From: Rhynchospora pubera
Lineage: Eukaryota > Streptophyta > Magnoliopsida > Poales > Cyperaceae
Reading direction: 5' to 3'
DNA length: 64,000 nucleotides
Assembly: GCA_028095005.1 (NCBI GenBank)
Contig: CM051459.1
Location: 130,923,657-130,987,656 of the forward strand
In this document: positions 12,182 through 24,244 of the stretch, one piece after another
How positions within the stretch are numbered: the stretch's first letter is position 1
How the letters are laid out: every line of letters starts with the position of its first letter
Translations under genes and position numbers: made by a program
Notes under the pieces: generated by a model
Databases searched by the model: none
What the model was told of the DNA's origin: nothing
What the model saw: the letters and a program-made list of their open reading frames with translations, nothing else

Positions 12182-12508
12182 TTAAACTTAAAATAAATGG
12201 TTAATGACATCACTTAGCATTAACACACAGTTAACAAATTAATTAAATGGTTAATTGCTAGAAAGCAGGTTAAATGAATTAATTTGACGGCTTTGAGAAC
12301 CGTTATGCAAAACATAATTTTAAAATCCAGCACTTAAATGTGATCTGTATCAGATCCAAAACATATACATCAGTATTTTTTTATAAATAAAGATGCGTTT
12401 CACTGCTCAAGTGAAACATATACATAGTTTCACTGCTCAGGATATATAAAATTCCATTCATTTTTATGCTACGCTAATTTCATTCATTTTTTTCTAATTT
12501 GATGGCAG

Positions 12509-12586
12509 ATATTGGTTCGAGTCGGTGATATTCTTGACCGAGGTGAGCATGAAACGACAATTTTGTCTCTGCAAAATATCGCTTAA
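12509..12586 (+). pseudogene. Exon fragment of a metallophosphatase (SLP-like)
   Basis: After a GATGGCAG acceptor the plus strand reads ILVRVGDILDRGEHETTILS then LQNIA and a stop. GDxxDRG is the second metal-binding motif of calcineurin-type Ser/Thr phosphatases. The context (VGDxLDRGExE followed by ILSL) best matches plant Shewanella-like protein phosphatases. The first motif (GDxH) and the later GNHE motif were not found nearby, so this is a single-exon relic. A weak open stretch at 13490-13620 was considered as a continuation but does not resemble the family. Confidence 0.5.
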
Positions 12587-13642
12587 TGTGCAAGCAAAAT
12601 CTAAAGGTTTTGTTGTCTTTTAGGTTTGCATTTATTATATACTTATTTTTAGAAAGACTGTTCATGCAAATGAGAAAGCAATGCATGTTTTACTTTCAAT
12701 TTCATGTATCAAATTAATGTTAATTCTTAGAGGGGTATTACCTGAAATTAATCCTGTATAGTACTGGTCAATCCAAGTAGCTCCTAAGAGACTTCATTTT
12801 AGGAGAAAACCCAATTTAACAGACACGTACTGCTTGCTAGGAGGCCCCAGTTTATGAGAAATTTGCTTATTGAGATCATTAATACTGAAACATACTTGAC
12901 ATATGCCATGAAGGAACAAGATAAATATTATTTGAAGAACTAGACACCCATTCGAATGGTCTATGATGGAATATGACAATCTGAAGGAGAGACTATGAAC
13001 CAGTCCAAAATAAATTAGTCCTAATACAAAACCAAATAGTCTATCCTTGACCAATTAATTTATCAAGTTGTGAAAGGTGTGTAGGCTTTTACATTTAAGT
13101 TTATTTGTAAACGATGTCTTCTTTTTCTTGATTTTTAGTCTCTCTTTTATTTTTAATTTGGATCTTTCTCACACACATAACGATTGTCGGTGAAGCGACA
13201 AATATTCAAGGGAGTCACGCTCTAATTCTCTGATATAAGATTATGTGGATAAATTTTAGGGATTGATTGCATAATAAATCTATTGTGAGGAGGATTAAGA
13301 AATTGAGAAAAATCTTTACTGTCTGAGTCTCAACTGAAGAGCAGTACTATATTTTGGTTCAGAATGAAAATTTTAATATCATGTGACAGGTGGATATATT
13401 CTTATTAATTTTGTTTGAACTTAATCCATGCAAACTCAATATCGACTCTGGCTTGCAAAATCAAATGATTGGGATGTTGAACTTTTGTCACCTTATGTGA
13501 TGCACAAGGCTGTGCTGGTACGCCATATCCATGCGAGGAATTAGCTATTGAAGAATTACACTTCTGGAGAGCAATACCCATAGTGGCACTTATCGTGAGG
13601 ATTTGCAAACCATTCGAGAAAAGTAGTTCCTCATAGGGCACT
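12587..13642. other. Intergenic, no supported gene
   Basis: Low-complexity AT-rich sequence with open frames at 12794-13054 (-) and 13405-13641 (-). These have no recognisable motif. Confidence 0.45.
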
Positions 13643-13647
13643 CCTAT

Positions 13648-15143
13648 TGTTGTCCTAAGGAGGCGGCTTAATTAAGATTTAGCGGAAGCGATTAAGGTGT
13701 AGGACCGGTTTGGTATGAACTATCCTAACACAATTCAATTGGAACCCAATACAAGCAAACACATAAGTAATTCACAATGCAAGATAATAAAGAGAGAAAG
13801 AGAGAGAGAAATTGAACACACGATGTGATAACGGAGTTCCGACCCGCTAGAAGAAGCTAGCCTTAGTCGTACGTCTCCGGGAGTTCCGCTACCACGAAAG
13901 GGCGCACTCCGTTCAATTCCAACAAGAACGGAACTACAACTTCGAACCGAATCACCTCGTCACAAGGACACTCGAGGCGGATCGGCCTAACTCGAATGGC
14001 ACAACGGCCTCAAAGGAGAAGAGCTCTCAACCTATTCCAACCTACACCTAGCGACAATGTCGGGGCGGTGGTGTTTGAGGCTACTAAATCTCTCAAGATG
14101 GTCTAGCTATGAAAAGCACAAGTGGGAGAGTATCCCTATGCTCAAAGGTTCAATTCTGGTCTAATTTTGCAAAGCTCCAACTCTCAAGGGATTGAGGCTC
14201 TAAACAAATCACTCAACAAATCTAGCAATTAACACTAGTGGATTGGTTTGCACACTATAATCTCAATGATTTTGCTAAATTAATGCTCAAACACAAGAGA
14301 GAGTAATGTCTAACTGGTTGGAGCTCAAAAGGGAGGAATTTCAAAGGTTTCAAAAGTTGCTGAACAGTTCCAAGAGGCTCCATATATATAGAGGGCGCCA
14401 ACAGCTCCAAAAACCAGTCAAGACAGACTCTACCGTTATACAACGCTATATGGCGTTGTACAACGCAGAAATAGCCGTTGAAAAATCAAACGGTCACAGA
14501 CAATAACGTTGTGAGTTGTCAGAGCGTTGTGTAACGTTGTATAGCGTTGCACAACGCTTCAGCAAAAATCCAAAGCAGAAGCTCGACAGTTCCGTTGGAA
14601 CTTGTCAGAGCGTTGTGTAACGCTTGGTAGCGTTGCACAACGAAGTCAAGAAAAGAATCAAGGCAGAACTGACAAACTCAAACAATATTGTCAGAACGTC
14701 ATACAACGCTGACTGGCGTCACACAACGTTGCCGTTGCACAACGCTTTTCAGCGTTGTATGACGCGGACAGAGCAACTGAGCGATGTATGAGCGAAGTTT
14801 AGGTGCATGACTCAGACTAACGTTGTGTAATGCTGTAGGGCGTCACACAACGTTGTCGTTGCACAACGCTGTCCAGCGTTGTATGACGCGGACAGAAGCT
14901 CCAAACTAAGGATTGAGCATTTTACCAGCAAATTGATTGAGATTAGTTTAGAGTTAAATTAAACCTTAACTAAGGATTCTAACTAGTCCAAAGCAATCTC
15001 TTGAAGCTCCAAACTTTGCGCCACACTTGCTTTAATCCATTCTTCATAATTTGCATCTTCTTCCTATAAAACTCAAAGAAGATTGTTAAATGCCAAATGA
15101 TATTGTTTTGCAATCGACAAACTTAGAGACGTTTAGTACAACA
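13648..15143 (-). repeat. Sirevirus-type (Ty1/Copia) LTR
   Basis: Read on the minus strand this 1,496-bp LTR starts TGTTGTAC and ends GGACAACA, with matching inverted hexamers. It is preceded by a purine tract ending AAAGGGGGAGAT, the usual 3' polypurine tract sequence of SIRE-type elements. A TATA box (TATATATA, 14381-14390) separates a U3 rich in short palindromes (14434-14888) from a leader region. The mate LTR is absent. The outer end near 13648 is inferred from the inverted hexamer, as no target duplication can be checked. Confidence 0.65.
14434..14888. repeat. Paired 12-bp palindromes at 20-bp spacing in the Sirevirus U3
   Basis: Fourteen copies of CGTYRYRYRACG begin at 14434/14454, 14525/14545, 14611/14631, 14697/14717, 14733/14753, 14821/14841 and 14857/14877. 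Every pair is exactly 20 bp apart start to start. The last four pairs form two quartets 124 bp apart in which the inner gap is 16. Variation sits at mirror positions (CGTT or CGTC; AACG or GACG). Short conserved palindromes upstream of the TATA box are a reported property of Sirevirus LTRs; the fixed pairing is what I see here. Confidence 0.85.
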
Positions 15144-15235
15144 ATCTCCCCCTTTTGACGATTTGCAAAACAATATCATTAGTAAAGCGATTTAATTTGG
15201 CATTTAGTACAACAATCTCCCCCTTTTGTAAAATT
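15144..15235 (-). promoter_or_regulatory. Duplicated polypurine tract next to the Sirevirus LTR
   Basis: The tract ATCTCCCCCTTTTG (plus-strand reading) occurs directly beside the LTR at 15144 and again near 15218, each preceded by TTTAGTACAACA. The minus-strand reading AAAAGGGGGAGAT primes plus-strand DNA synthesis in this lineage. The duplication also copies the first bases of the LTR. Confidence 0.65.
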
Positions 15236-15267
15236 TTGGCTTATAAGACCGGGGGTTAACTTGGTAT

Positions 15268-15678
15268 TTAGGCCACATTAGTTACCATATCACTAGTTGT
15301 ACCACTTGAGGTACAAGCTTTTGGAACCCACTTACGTTTGGACTCACCATTTGGTTTCCTAAGTTTGCATTCCAACGAGATATGACCATTTTGACAACAA
15401 TAGTTGCAATATGCATTGGTTGGCTTAGGCATGGTAGAACATTTGACAAAATGGGAATAGTAGTGGGCTCTAAGGTATTCGGCCTTCTTCTTAGGATCAT
15501 TGGATGAGACATTAAAATTCTTTTTGCGATCCTTTTGGAAATGTTGGGAAACATTCTTTTTATGCTCATTGGATTGAGCTTTGTGGTTTTGAGAAGAGTG
15601 TTGCTCTTTAAATTCATAAAACCATCCATCGGGTCCTCTAAAATAAATTTTTAAATTGCGAAATTTGCAAACTTGCAA
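15268..15678 (-). pseudogene. Sirevirus gag fragment with zinc knuckle
   Basis: A 136-residue minus-strand frame carries a knuckle-like CNYCCQNGHISLEC (CX2CX4HX4C) followed by KRKWVPK. This is the gag end typical of SIRE elements. In an intact element thousands of bases of pol separate this from the 3' polypurine tract; here they are adjacent, so pol has been deleted. The other side of the fragment meets the truncated head of Copia A near 15675. Confidence 0.7.
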
Positions 15679-18327
15679 AACACACTAAACCCCCTTTTCC
15701 AAGCTCGAATTCAAAAAGTAGTAATTTTTTCGAACTTATTCATTCAGATGTTTGGGGTCCGGCCCCTGTATCTTCTTATAATGATTATAGGTATTTTGTT
15801 ACTTTTATTGATGATTTTTCAAAAATCACATGGTTGTATTTGATGAAAAATAAAAATGAGGTTTTTTCGCATTTCCAAACTTTTATGAACTTTGTAGAAA
15901 ATCAATTTGAGAAAAAAATTAAAATTTTAAGAACCGATAATGGTACTGAATATGTTAATCAAGCCTTCTCTAATTTTCTTAAACAAAAAGGTATTTTACA
16001 TCAGACTACTTGTGTTTACACCCCTCAACAAAACGGTGTTTCCGAAAGGAAAAATCGTCACCTTTTAGAAGTTACTAGATCTCTCTTGTTTCAAAACAAT
16101 GTTCCAAAAACTTTTTGATCGGATGCCGTTTTAACCGCGACTTATTTGATAAATAGGTTGCCAAGTGCCATTTTGGATTTTAAAAGTCCTGTAGAAATTA
16201 TTTATGGTAGAAAATTAGATGTTAGTCATTTAAGAGTTTTTGGTTGCAAATGTTTTGTGCACAACCAAAAAGGTAACAAACTTGATTTTACTTCAATCAA
16301 AACTATTTTTGTTGGGTACTCTTCAGAAAAAAAGGGATATAAATGCTATGACCCTAAAAATAAAAAAACTTTATATTTCTAGAGATGTTAGTTTTTTCGA
16401 AAATGAATCTTTTTATGAAAATTGTAATGAAAACTATGTTGAAAAAATCCTTCCAAGTGATTTTATATATCCTTGTGTTACTAACGTCGAAACAAGTGAG
16501 TTTCGAAGAGAATTGAGAACTATTGTAGGTGAAAAATCACAAGAAGAAAATGAAGAAAGCCTACAAAATGAAGAAAATAAAAATGAAGAACTTGAAGAAA
16601 CCGAACAAGAATGACGTATTGAGAATGAAGAAGAAATTCAAGATCAAGAGATGCCTTTGAGAAGATCAAGTCGACAACCTCAACCTTCTACAAGACTAAA
16701 TGATTTTGTTACTTATTCAGCACAATATCCTATCGAAGATTACATTTCTTATAAAAATATTTCTAGTGAGCATTATGCTTTTATAAATTCTTTGGCCAAA
16801 ATTGAGGAACCAACCAATTATGAGGTAGCAAAAAAATAATCCAAAATGGTGTAAGGCAATGGACGAAGAACTTCATGCCTTAGAAAAAAATCAACCATGG
16901 TCGATATGTCCTCTACCAAAAAATAAAAAACCCGTAGGTTGTAAATGGGTATATAAGATTAAATATAACAGTGATGGAACCATAGAACGATATAAGGCTA
17001 GGTTAGTGGCCAAAGGATACACACAAACTTATGAAATTGACTACCATGAGACCTTTGCACCAGTAGCTAAAATGAACACGGTCAGAATTCTTTTATCTAT
17101 TGCCGTTAACAATGGTTGGGGGCTCCACCAAATGGATGTTAAAAATGTGTTCCTTCAAGGTACACTTGAGGAAGAGGTGTATATGACCTTACCTCCAGGT
17201 CATAAAAAAGAAAATATACCTAACCTTGTTTGTAGACTAAATAAATCTATCTATGGACTAAAACAATCTCCGAGAGCATGGTATGAAAAATTAAGTCACT
17301 TTTTACGTTCTTGTAATGTCAAAACTAGTTGGACTGACACATCTTTGTTTACAAGACATAATGAGTATGGTACAACTGTAGTCCTAGTGTATGTAGATGA
17401 TATAATTGTAACAGGAAATAACCATGTAGAAATTGAGTCTATTAAAAATAGTCTCAAACAAAAATTAGACATAAAGGATTTAGGAAAATTAAAATATTTT
17501 TTAGGAATTGAAATTGCACACTCATCAAAGGGACTATTTATTTCTCAAAGAAAATATGTACTTGACTTACTTAAGGAAACAGGTAAATTAGGTTGTAAGC
17601 CAACATCAACACCTATTGACATAAATGTGATCAATACCAAAAACTTGTAGGAAAATTAATATATTTGACCGTAACCAGACCTGACTTATCCTTCGCTGTA
17701 AGCCAAATTAGCAAGTTCATGCATGCACCGAGAACACCTCACCTGGATGCAGTTAACCGTGTTCTAAGGTATTTGAAGAATTGTCCTGGAAAGGGAATAT
17801 GGATGAGAAATAATGGAACTAATGCTATATGTGGCTATTCCGATGCAGATTGGGCTGGGAGTTTTGATAGGAAATCAACAACCGGTTTTTGCACATTTGT
17901 AAGCGGAAATTTAGTCACATGGAGAAGCAAGAAGCAAAATGTTATGGCACGATCAAGCGCTGAAGCGGAATACCGAGCCATGGCATCCACCGCAAGCGAG
18001 TTGACATGGATCAAGCAGCTCTTAACCGACTTGCATATTAATCACAAAGAACCAATGAAGATGTTCTGTGACAATCAAGCGGCAAGGCACATCGCAGCAA
18101 ATCCCGTCTTCCATGAGCGGACCAAACACATAGAAGTAGACTGTCACTTTATTAGAGAGAAAATCCAAGCAAAAGAGATTGAGACTCCTTTTGTCAGAAG
18201 TGAAAATCAACTCGCGGATATTTTTACAAAGGGACTCTACATAAACGCATTTGAGAATATTTCATATAAGCTAGAATTGCATGATATTTATAATCCTAGT
18301 TTGAGGGGGAGTGTTGAAGAAAAATAA
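15675..18327 (+). pseudogene. Copia A: 5'-truncated, inactivated pol
   Basis: The coding region starts abruptly just before integrase (FELIHSDVWGP). Integrase motifs TDNGTEY and PQQNGVSERKNRH are visible. Reverse transcriptase has DYHETFAPVAK, HQMDVKNVFLQG and YVDDIIVTGNN; RNase H has SSAEAEYRAM and NPVFHERTKHIEVDCHF. Gag, protease and the 5' LTR are missing. Inactivating lesions: a TGA in place of Trp at 16116-16118, a frameshift near 16360-16380 in an A run, a TGA at 16612-16614, a frameshift near 16832-16839 in another A run and a frameshift near 17632-17645. The RNase H frame ends five codons inside the 3' LTR. This lineage-level copy cannot move by itself. Confidence 0.85.
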
Positions 18328-18582
18328 TATCCGGACAAAATCTCAAAATAATCTTCATCATAGATCCAATCAGGAACATACGCTGGTTGGCAATCAACTA
18401 GCCGTTGCATCTATTTTTAGAATATTCTTTAGTAAATATATTTTGTAATTAATACATAAAAGTAGGAAAGCTAGCAACGGTAAAATAGAAGCTTGTGTAT
18501 ATATAGGCGATGCATTGTAATAATCAAATACAAGAAGAAAAAGAAAAGTTTTTCATTCACCATCTGTCTCTAAATACCGACA
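18312..18582 (+). repeat. Copia A 3' LTR
   Basis: The polypurine tract TTGAGGGGGAG (18301-18311) is followed by a 271-bp LTR starting TGTTGAAG and ending TACCGACA. A TATA-like GTATATATAG lies near 18495-18509. The end is set by the abrupt start of RPS18-derived sequence at 18583. Confidence 0.65.
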
Positions 18583-18763
18583 TCCTTCCCATCCACGTTC
18601 ATGTTCCACAAACGCAAAATATGTTGGAAACCTTCTTCAGCGATCAACGCCTACAATAAAAATAAATAAAATCAACGAAAGAAACAATCAATTTTGTTTT
18701 ATTTTATTTTAATCAGATCAAAGACCAGACAAGATGGATGAACTTGAACTAGGGCGGCTTCTA
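18583..18763 (-). pseudogene. Truncated RPS18 copy
   Basis: This matches the 5' part of the RPS18 gene at about 22641-22830: part of exon 2, intron 1 and leader, with small indels. Exon 2 is cut after the codons for NVDGKE, exactly where the Copia A LTR ends. A deletion joining ACTAGGG to CGGCTTCTAGGG removes the start codon, so it cannot make the protein. Confidence 0.85.
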
Positions 18764-18772
18764 GGGTGAGAT

Positions 18773-19333
18773 CGAAGGTTTAAATAGCGGATAGCGGACT
18801 CGTAGCGGACATGCTAATATCATAGCGGATAGAGGATAGCGGATATTTAGCGGCCGCTATCGGACAATAGCGGATTTGCACACACAAGTGTATTTTGAAG
18901 GTCTAGTTTAGTCTAAAATAAAAAATAAAAATAATTTGAAGCAACTAATTAACACTAATTAAAATTATAATTATTTTCTATCCATATTTGATCATTAAAT
19001 TTTAAGAATTTGAAAATGTTCAAAACATAAAAAATGTGGCCAATTTTGTAAACTTTCATAGAACTTTGAATCATGTCAATCGAAGTTCGTATGCGAAAGT
19101 TATGTCCAAAATACTACTGCTATATTAGCAAATTATAAACTGCACCGCTATTTCCGCTATTATACCGCTATATTACCCGCTATTTTCCGCTATTTCACCG
19201 CTATACCCCGCTATTTTCCTCTATAGGTCGCGCTATCGGACAGACCGCTAAATCTGTAGCGTTGTAGCGGTGTACCAAATAGCACCGCTATAGCGCCGCT
19301 ATTGCGGCCGCTATGGTCGCTATTTAAACCTAT
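18773..19333. mobile_element. Non-autonomous transposon rich in CCGCTAT repeats (hAT-like)
   Basis: A 561-bp element ends in inverted AGGTTTAAATAGCG and carries clustered CCGCTAT/ATAGCGG motifs inside both ends. A 9-bp repeat, GGGTGAGAT, flanks it (18764-18772 and 19334-19342). Subterminal repeat clusters of this kind are typical of hAT elements (8-bp duplications); a Mutator-type 9-bp duplication is the alternative. There is no coding capacity. Confidence 0.7.
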
Positions 19334-19349
19334 GGGTGAGATACATATA

Positions 19350-19883
19350 TTTCCTTTATTTAATAATACGAAATCTCAGAATCAGATACCCTTTTAGCAG
19401 TGAGACCAGCCTTTTCTATTTCCAATACTTGATTGATTTGGAGTCCCTATTTTTTCTAAAATGGGAACCAACTTGCTTCTCCTCTTAAAAAGGCCAACTC
19501 TAGCAATGTACATGTTGGTATTGGTATGCTCATATCGTTAAGAACAATTTTGGTATTTCACGTAAATTAAAGAACGGTTAGAGGGTTATAGAATTTTTTT
19601 TTTCTTTCCCTTCTCATTTTTGACGCTCATAAAAGTGTGTGTAATCCAATTCCAGTACTATATGATAAGAGGATTATTTTTAAAAAAAAAACGAAAGAAA
19701 TAATCGCTTCACTATAAATTGTGGATTGTAGTGAAAAATCAAGTACATTCATGGCCCTTTAACGGCCGTGATATCAAATTGGGCCGTTTCCACAGATAGC
19801 TGGACCATCTTCAGGAACTCATGTATTCAAATAGCATTTACTGAAAACCTCTCAACAGTGTGTTTGATTTTAGGAATGAATTG
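19350..19883. repeat. Direct duplication, copy 1
   Basis: About 530 bp, from an AATACGAAATCTCAG block to an AACAGTGTGTTTGATTT block, is repeated at 20119-20657 with scattered differences. The content is non-coding and of unknown origin. A shorter related block lies near 34430-34510. Confidence 0.75.
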
Positions 19884-19938
19884 ATCATTGTTCCAAAGAA
19901 GATTTCCTATTGATGGGTATTAAAGAGGATACGACAGA

Positions 19939-20090
19939 TTTTTTTTTTTTTTGAAGAAAAAATGAGGGTCTAGCCCTCACCTTTTTTATTGATACTAAAT
20001 AAGTTCAAATTTACAAAATTTTAGCCAGCAGCAAAAATTGCAAAAAGAAAAAAGGCCAAAACGCTAGAAAAACTAAGAAGCAATCTTTAT
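19939..20090 (-). mobile_element. Truncated LINE-like 3' end with poly(A)
   Basis: On the minus strand a short sequence ends in a TGAGGGCTAGACCCTCA hairpin, TTTTTTCTTC and a run of 14 A. This looks like the 3' tail of a 5'-truncated non-LTR retroposon. It separates the two copies of the duplication. No clear target duplication was found. Confidence 0.45.
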
Positions 20091-20118
20091 TTCGTGTAAG
20101 AAGCAATCTCACAGTTAT

Positions 20119-20657
20119 TTTCTTTATTTAATAAGACGAAATCTCAGAATCAGATACCCTTTTAGCAGTGAGACCAGCCTTTTCTATTTCCAATACTTGA
20201 TTGATTTGGAGTCCCTATTTTTTCTAAAATGGGAACCAACATGCTTCTCCTCTCAAAAATGCCAACTCTAGCAATGTACATGTTGGTATTGGTGTGCTCA
20301 TATCGTTAAGACAATTTTGGCATTTCACGTAAATTAAAGAACGGTTAGAGGGTTATAGAAATTTTTTTTTCCCTTCTCATTTTTGGCACTCATAAAAGTG
20401 TGTGTAATCCAATTCCAGCACTATATGATATAAGACGATTATTTAAAAAAAAAAAACGAAAGAAATAATCGCTTCACTATAAACTGTGGATTGTAGATTT
20501 GTAGTGAAAAATCAAGGACATTCATGGCCCTTTAACGGCCGTGATATCAAATTGGGCCGTTTCCACAGAAAGCTGGATCATCTTCACGAACTCGTCTTCA
20601 TATTGCATTTCCTGAAAACCTCTCTAGTCTCAACAGTGTGTTGGATTTAAGAATGGC
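20119..20657. repeat. Direct duplication, copy 2
   Basis: Second copy of the block at 19350-19883. Its tail is itself partly reduplicated: a GAACTCGTCTTCA-to-AACCTCTCTAG phrase appears again at about 20681-20731. Confidence 0.75.
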
Positions 20658-20731
20658 AAAAAAAGGCAAGATGCAAGCACTGAACTCGTCTTCACATTGC
20701 ATTTCCTGAAAACCTCTCTAGTACTTCATCA

Positions 20732-21627
20732 TGTAATTTGCTCACTGTCCTTCCGTGGTTAAAATTCTCAATGCGGGAATCTTAAGGGATTGATGAGGCA
20801 TTGTAGGAAGCTCAACTCCGCGAATTCATGGAGTATTGTATGATTTATTGCTTTCAGTTTATTAGATTTGAGTTTGGATGATTATTACAGTTGTTTTCAT
20901 ACTATCAAAGTGTGACAGAATGAATGCATTATTTTAGTTGGCACCATTTGTTTGCTGGTTAAACCGAAATCATGTTGATGAAGTAATGGGATTCAATACA
21001 TTGTGACTCATAACTAACAAGCAAGAACAAAGTATATTCCTGTGACAGCTATATCTACAGCAGTTGCTATCTAGAAATCCACTATCCAATGCAAGTAAAA
21101 TTTGTAAAAAAAAGGTCCCCAGGCAACACAAATCCACAATCCATTAGTTTTATTTTATTTTATAACAGTAAAAAGAGGATTCAGAGACTATATATATGCG
21201 AGGGGTTCCAAGAAATATAACCTCTATATGGCAGCAAGTGACCATGACACTAGAAGGTTGAGGCTCATGCTGAACAACCAGATGAGTGAATGCTTACAAC
21301 ATACAAGTAAACAGCCTAATAAAGCATAGATATAGCTTCAATTGATGTTATATTATATGATGTGATTTAATTATAAAAAAGAGAACTAATTATATATTAT
21401 ATAAGCAACAAAACAGCCAACATCAATAGCTCAAAATACTCCTAATACTCCACTTGACAAATAAAACAACAAGATATATACTATTGCATGCAACTGCAAG
21501 TCCCGGTAGTTGTAGTAAGAAACTGTTAATACTCTTAATTAAGTCACTATTTCATGATCAGATCTCAGATGTTCTAGAAAGTAATTCAATCATATAACAA
21601 CGATGAAATATGAGAGCAGCAGCTAGC
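20732..21627. other. Region downstream of RPS18
   Basis: AT-rich, no supported gene. It includes the expected 3' untranslated and termination region of RPS18 (about 21450-21627), with AATAAA-like strings on the minus strand; the exact poly(A) site cannot be read. Confidence 0.4.
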
Positions 21628-22814
<1,187 letters not shown>

Positions 22815-22828
22815 GGCGGCTTGGCTTC

Positions 22829-22836
22829 TAGGGTTT
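22829..22836 (-). promoter_or_regulatory. Telo-box in the RPS18 leader
   Basis: AAACCCTA on the minus strand lies about 15 bp upstream of the RPS18 start codon, within the leader. Telo-boxes (AAACCCTAA) are common near plant ribosomal-protein gene starts. Position and orientation fit; regulation is inferred. Confidence 0.55.
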
Positions 22837-22849
22837 TAAGCTTCTCTCC

Positions 22850-23588
22850 TCTGTAGATTCCTTGGGTTTTAAGCTTCTCTTCCCGCCGCTAGAAAAAAAT
22901 GAGGCACCCGCTCTCGTTTATTTATAGTTGTCTAAAAACCCTGAAACGCTATTTTTGCTTCACGGCTAAAAGAGGAAGGGAATTTTTCTGTGTTTAGACG
23001 GAAAGAAACGAAAATTATTTTTGCAAGAAAGAACTTTTTTTCATAATTTTTTTATGTTTTAAATTTTTTTTTTTCTAAAATCCAAATCGGTGGATAACGT
23101 GGAAGAAAAATTTCAGAAAAAACAATTGAGAAAAAATAAATTTTATTTTCTCCTTTATTATTTACCAAAAAAAAAGAGAATGTAAAATTGTTTTACTCCA
23201 TTCCATTCGCATGCCATGCCTTTCCTCTTACGAAGGATTGGGAAGAAATAAAGAGGATATTAATAGCAACTAGGTTATATTCATAACAGATAAAAAAGGA
23301 TTCAGGCCTAGCATGGTACTCAGTAGTTCAAGACTATATATATTAATAGCGCCCAACACAGCACAGCACACATTCACAAACACAAAAACAGTGATTCGTT
23401 TAATCAGTTGGAAAACATAACCAAAGGCATTAATACAACATGCCATTAACTTGTCGCCAAAGAAAGGAAAAGAAAAATATCATCATCAAGAAGAACGAGC
23501 ACGACCAAGCGATAATATATTGTACTGATCTTGTCGCATGATGTACTGTCAGATTAGTTTGGTAAGAAATTCACAAGCCTTGAAGACG
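22850..23588. other. RPS18 upstream region and intergenic DNA
   Basis: Holds the presumed RPS18 promoter (22850-22950), then AT-rich DNA with A and T runs. The last part, up to 23588, is probably the 3' untranslated region of the ankyrin/TPR remnant. No other gene is supported. Confidence 0.45.
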
Positions 23589-23848
23589 TTATGGTCTCAT
23601 GGATCGAAAAGCTTTGACAACACTTGCAACAGTAATTTGTGTGTCGTTAGTTTTCTGCTCAATTGTCTGCCTGCAAATTGATAAATGAAAATCAATCGGT
23701 CAGTGCAACCTTAGTTGTACTGAAAATTTGTAGTTAGAAAAATGTAAAGAAAATGCCATGAATAATACTGCAGTGCTTCCTGAATCTCTCTATTTGTCGG
23801 ATCCAGACTCAAGCCCATTACAAATGCCATGCAAGCTTTTTCATATTC
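23589..23848 (-). pseudogene. Ankyrin/TPR gene remnant: last two exons
   Basis: Exons 23769-23848 (80 bp) and 23589-23670 (82 bp) join in phase. They read EYEKACMAFVMGLSLDPTN, then EIQEALQQTIEQ and a tail ending VVKAFRSMRP. The TPR-like helix pair with LDPTN resembles the C-terminus of plant ankyrin-plus-TPR proteins such as Arabidopsis TPR10. A matching N-terminus lies on the same strand at 32726-33239. The ankyrin and main TPR exons that should lie between were not found, so I call a broken gene. Confidence 0.65.
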
Positions 23849-24244
23849 CTGGTATAGATAAAATACAACAAAAGTTAATAGAAAATTTCAGATGCTAAGT
23901 GCAAAACAAAAATATGGCTACATCATTTTTTGCAGTCAAATTCAATAAATGGAACCTTAAAAAAGCCAATTTATATCATTTTGTACTAGAGCTGAAAAAA
24001 AAAATAACAAAAAATGAATAAGTGAAACAAAAGATCTCATATTCAGTCCATTAAGGTGGATCAGATCACTATTACCATGTTAAGGTATCATTGTTGTAGC
24101 TACTTTACCAAACTCTGAAGTTTAACCTTCAGGTGTAAACAGCTAAATAAATCATAATTAAGATGTACAGAGTTCTAACTGTGGCCGGCAAACAACTGAA
24201 CAAGGGGAGGGAGCAAAACAATTATATCCTTTACACAAAGAAAA
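23849..24244. other. Intronic remnant
   Basis: AT-rich sequence upstream of the last ankyrin/TPR exons. I searched it for further TPR exons on the minus strand and saw none. Confidence 0.45.

Noticed and set aside
13490..13641. Continuation of the phosphatase fragment
   Set aside because: The open stretch lacks the GNHE motif or any similarity to the family.
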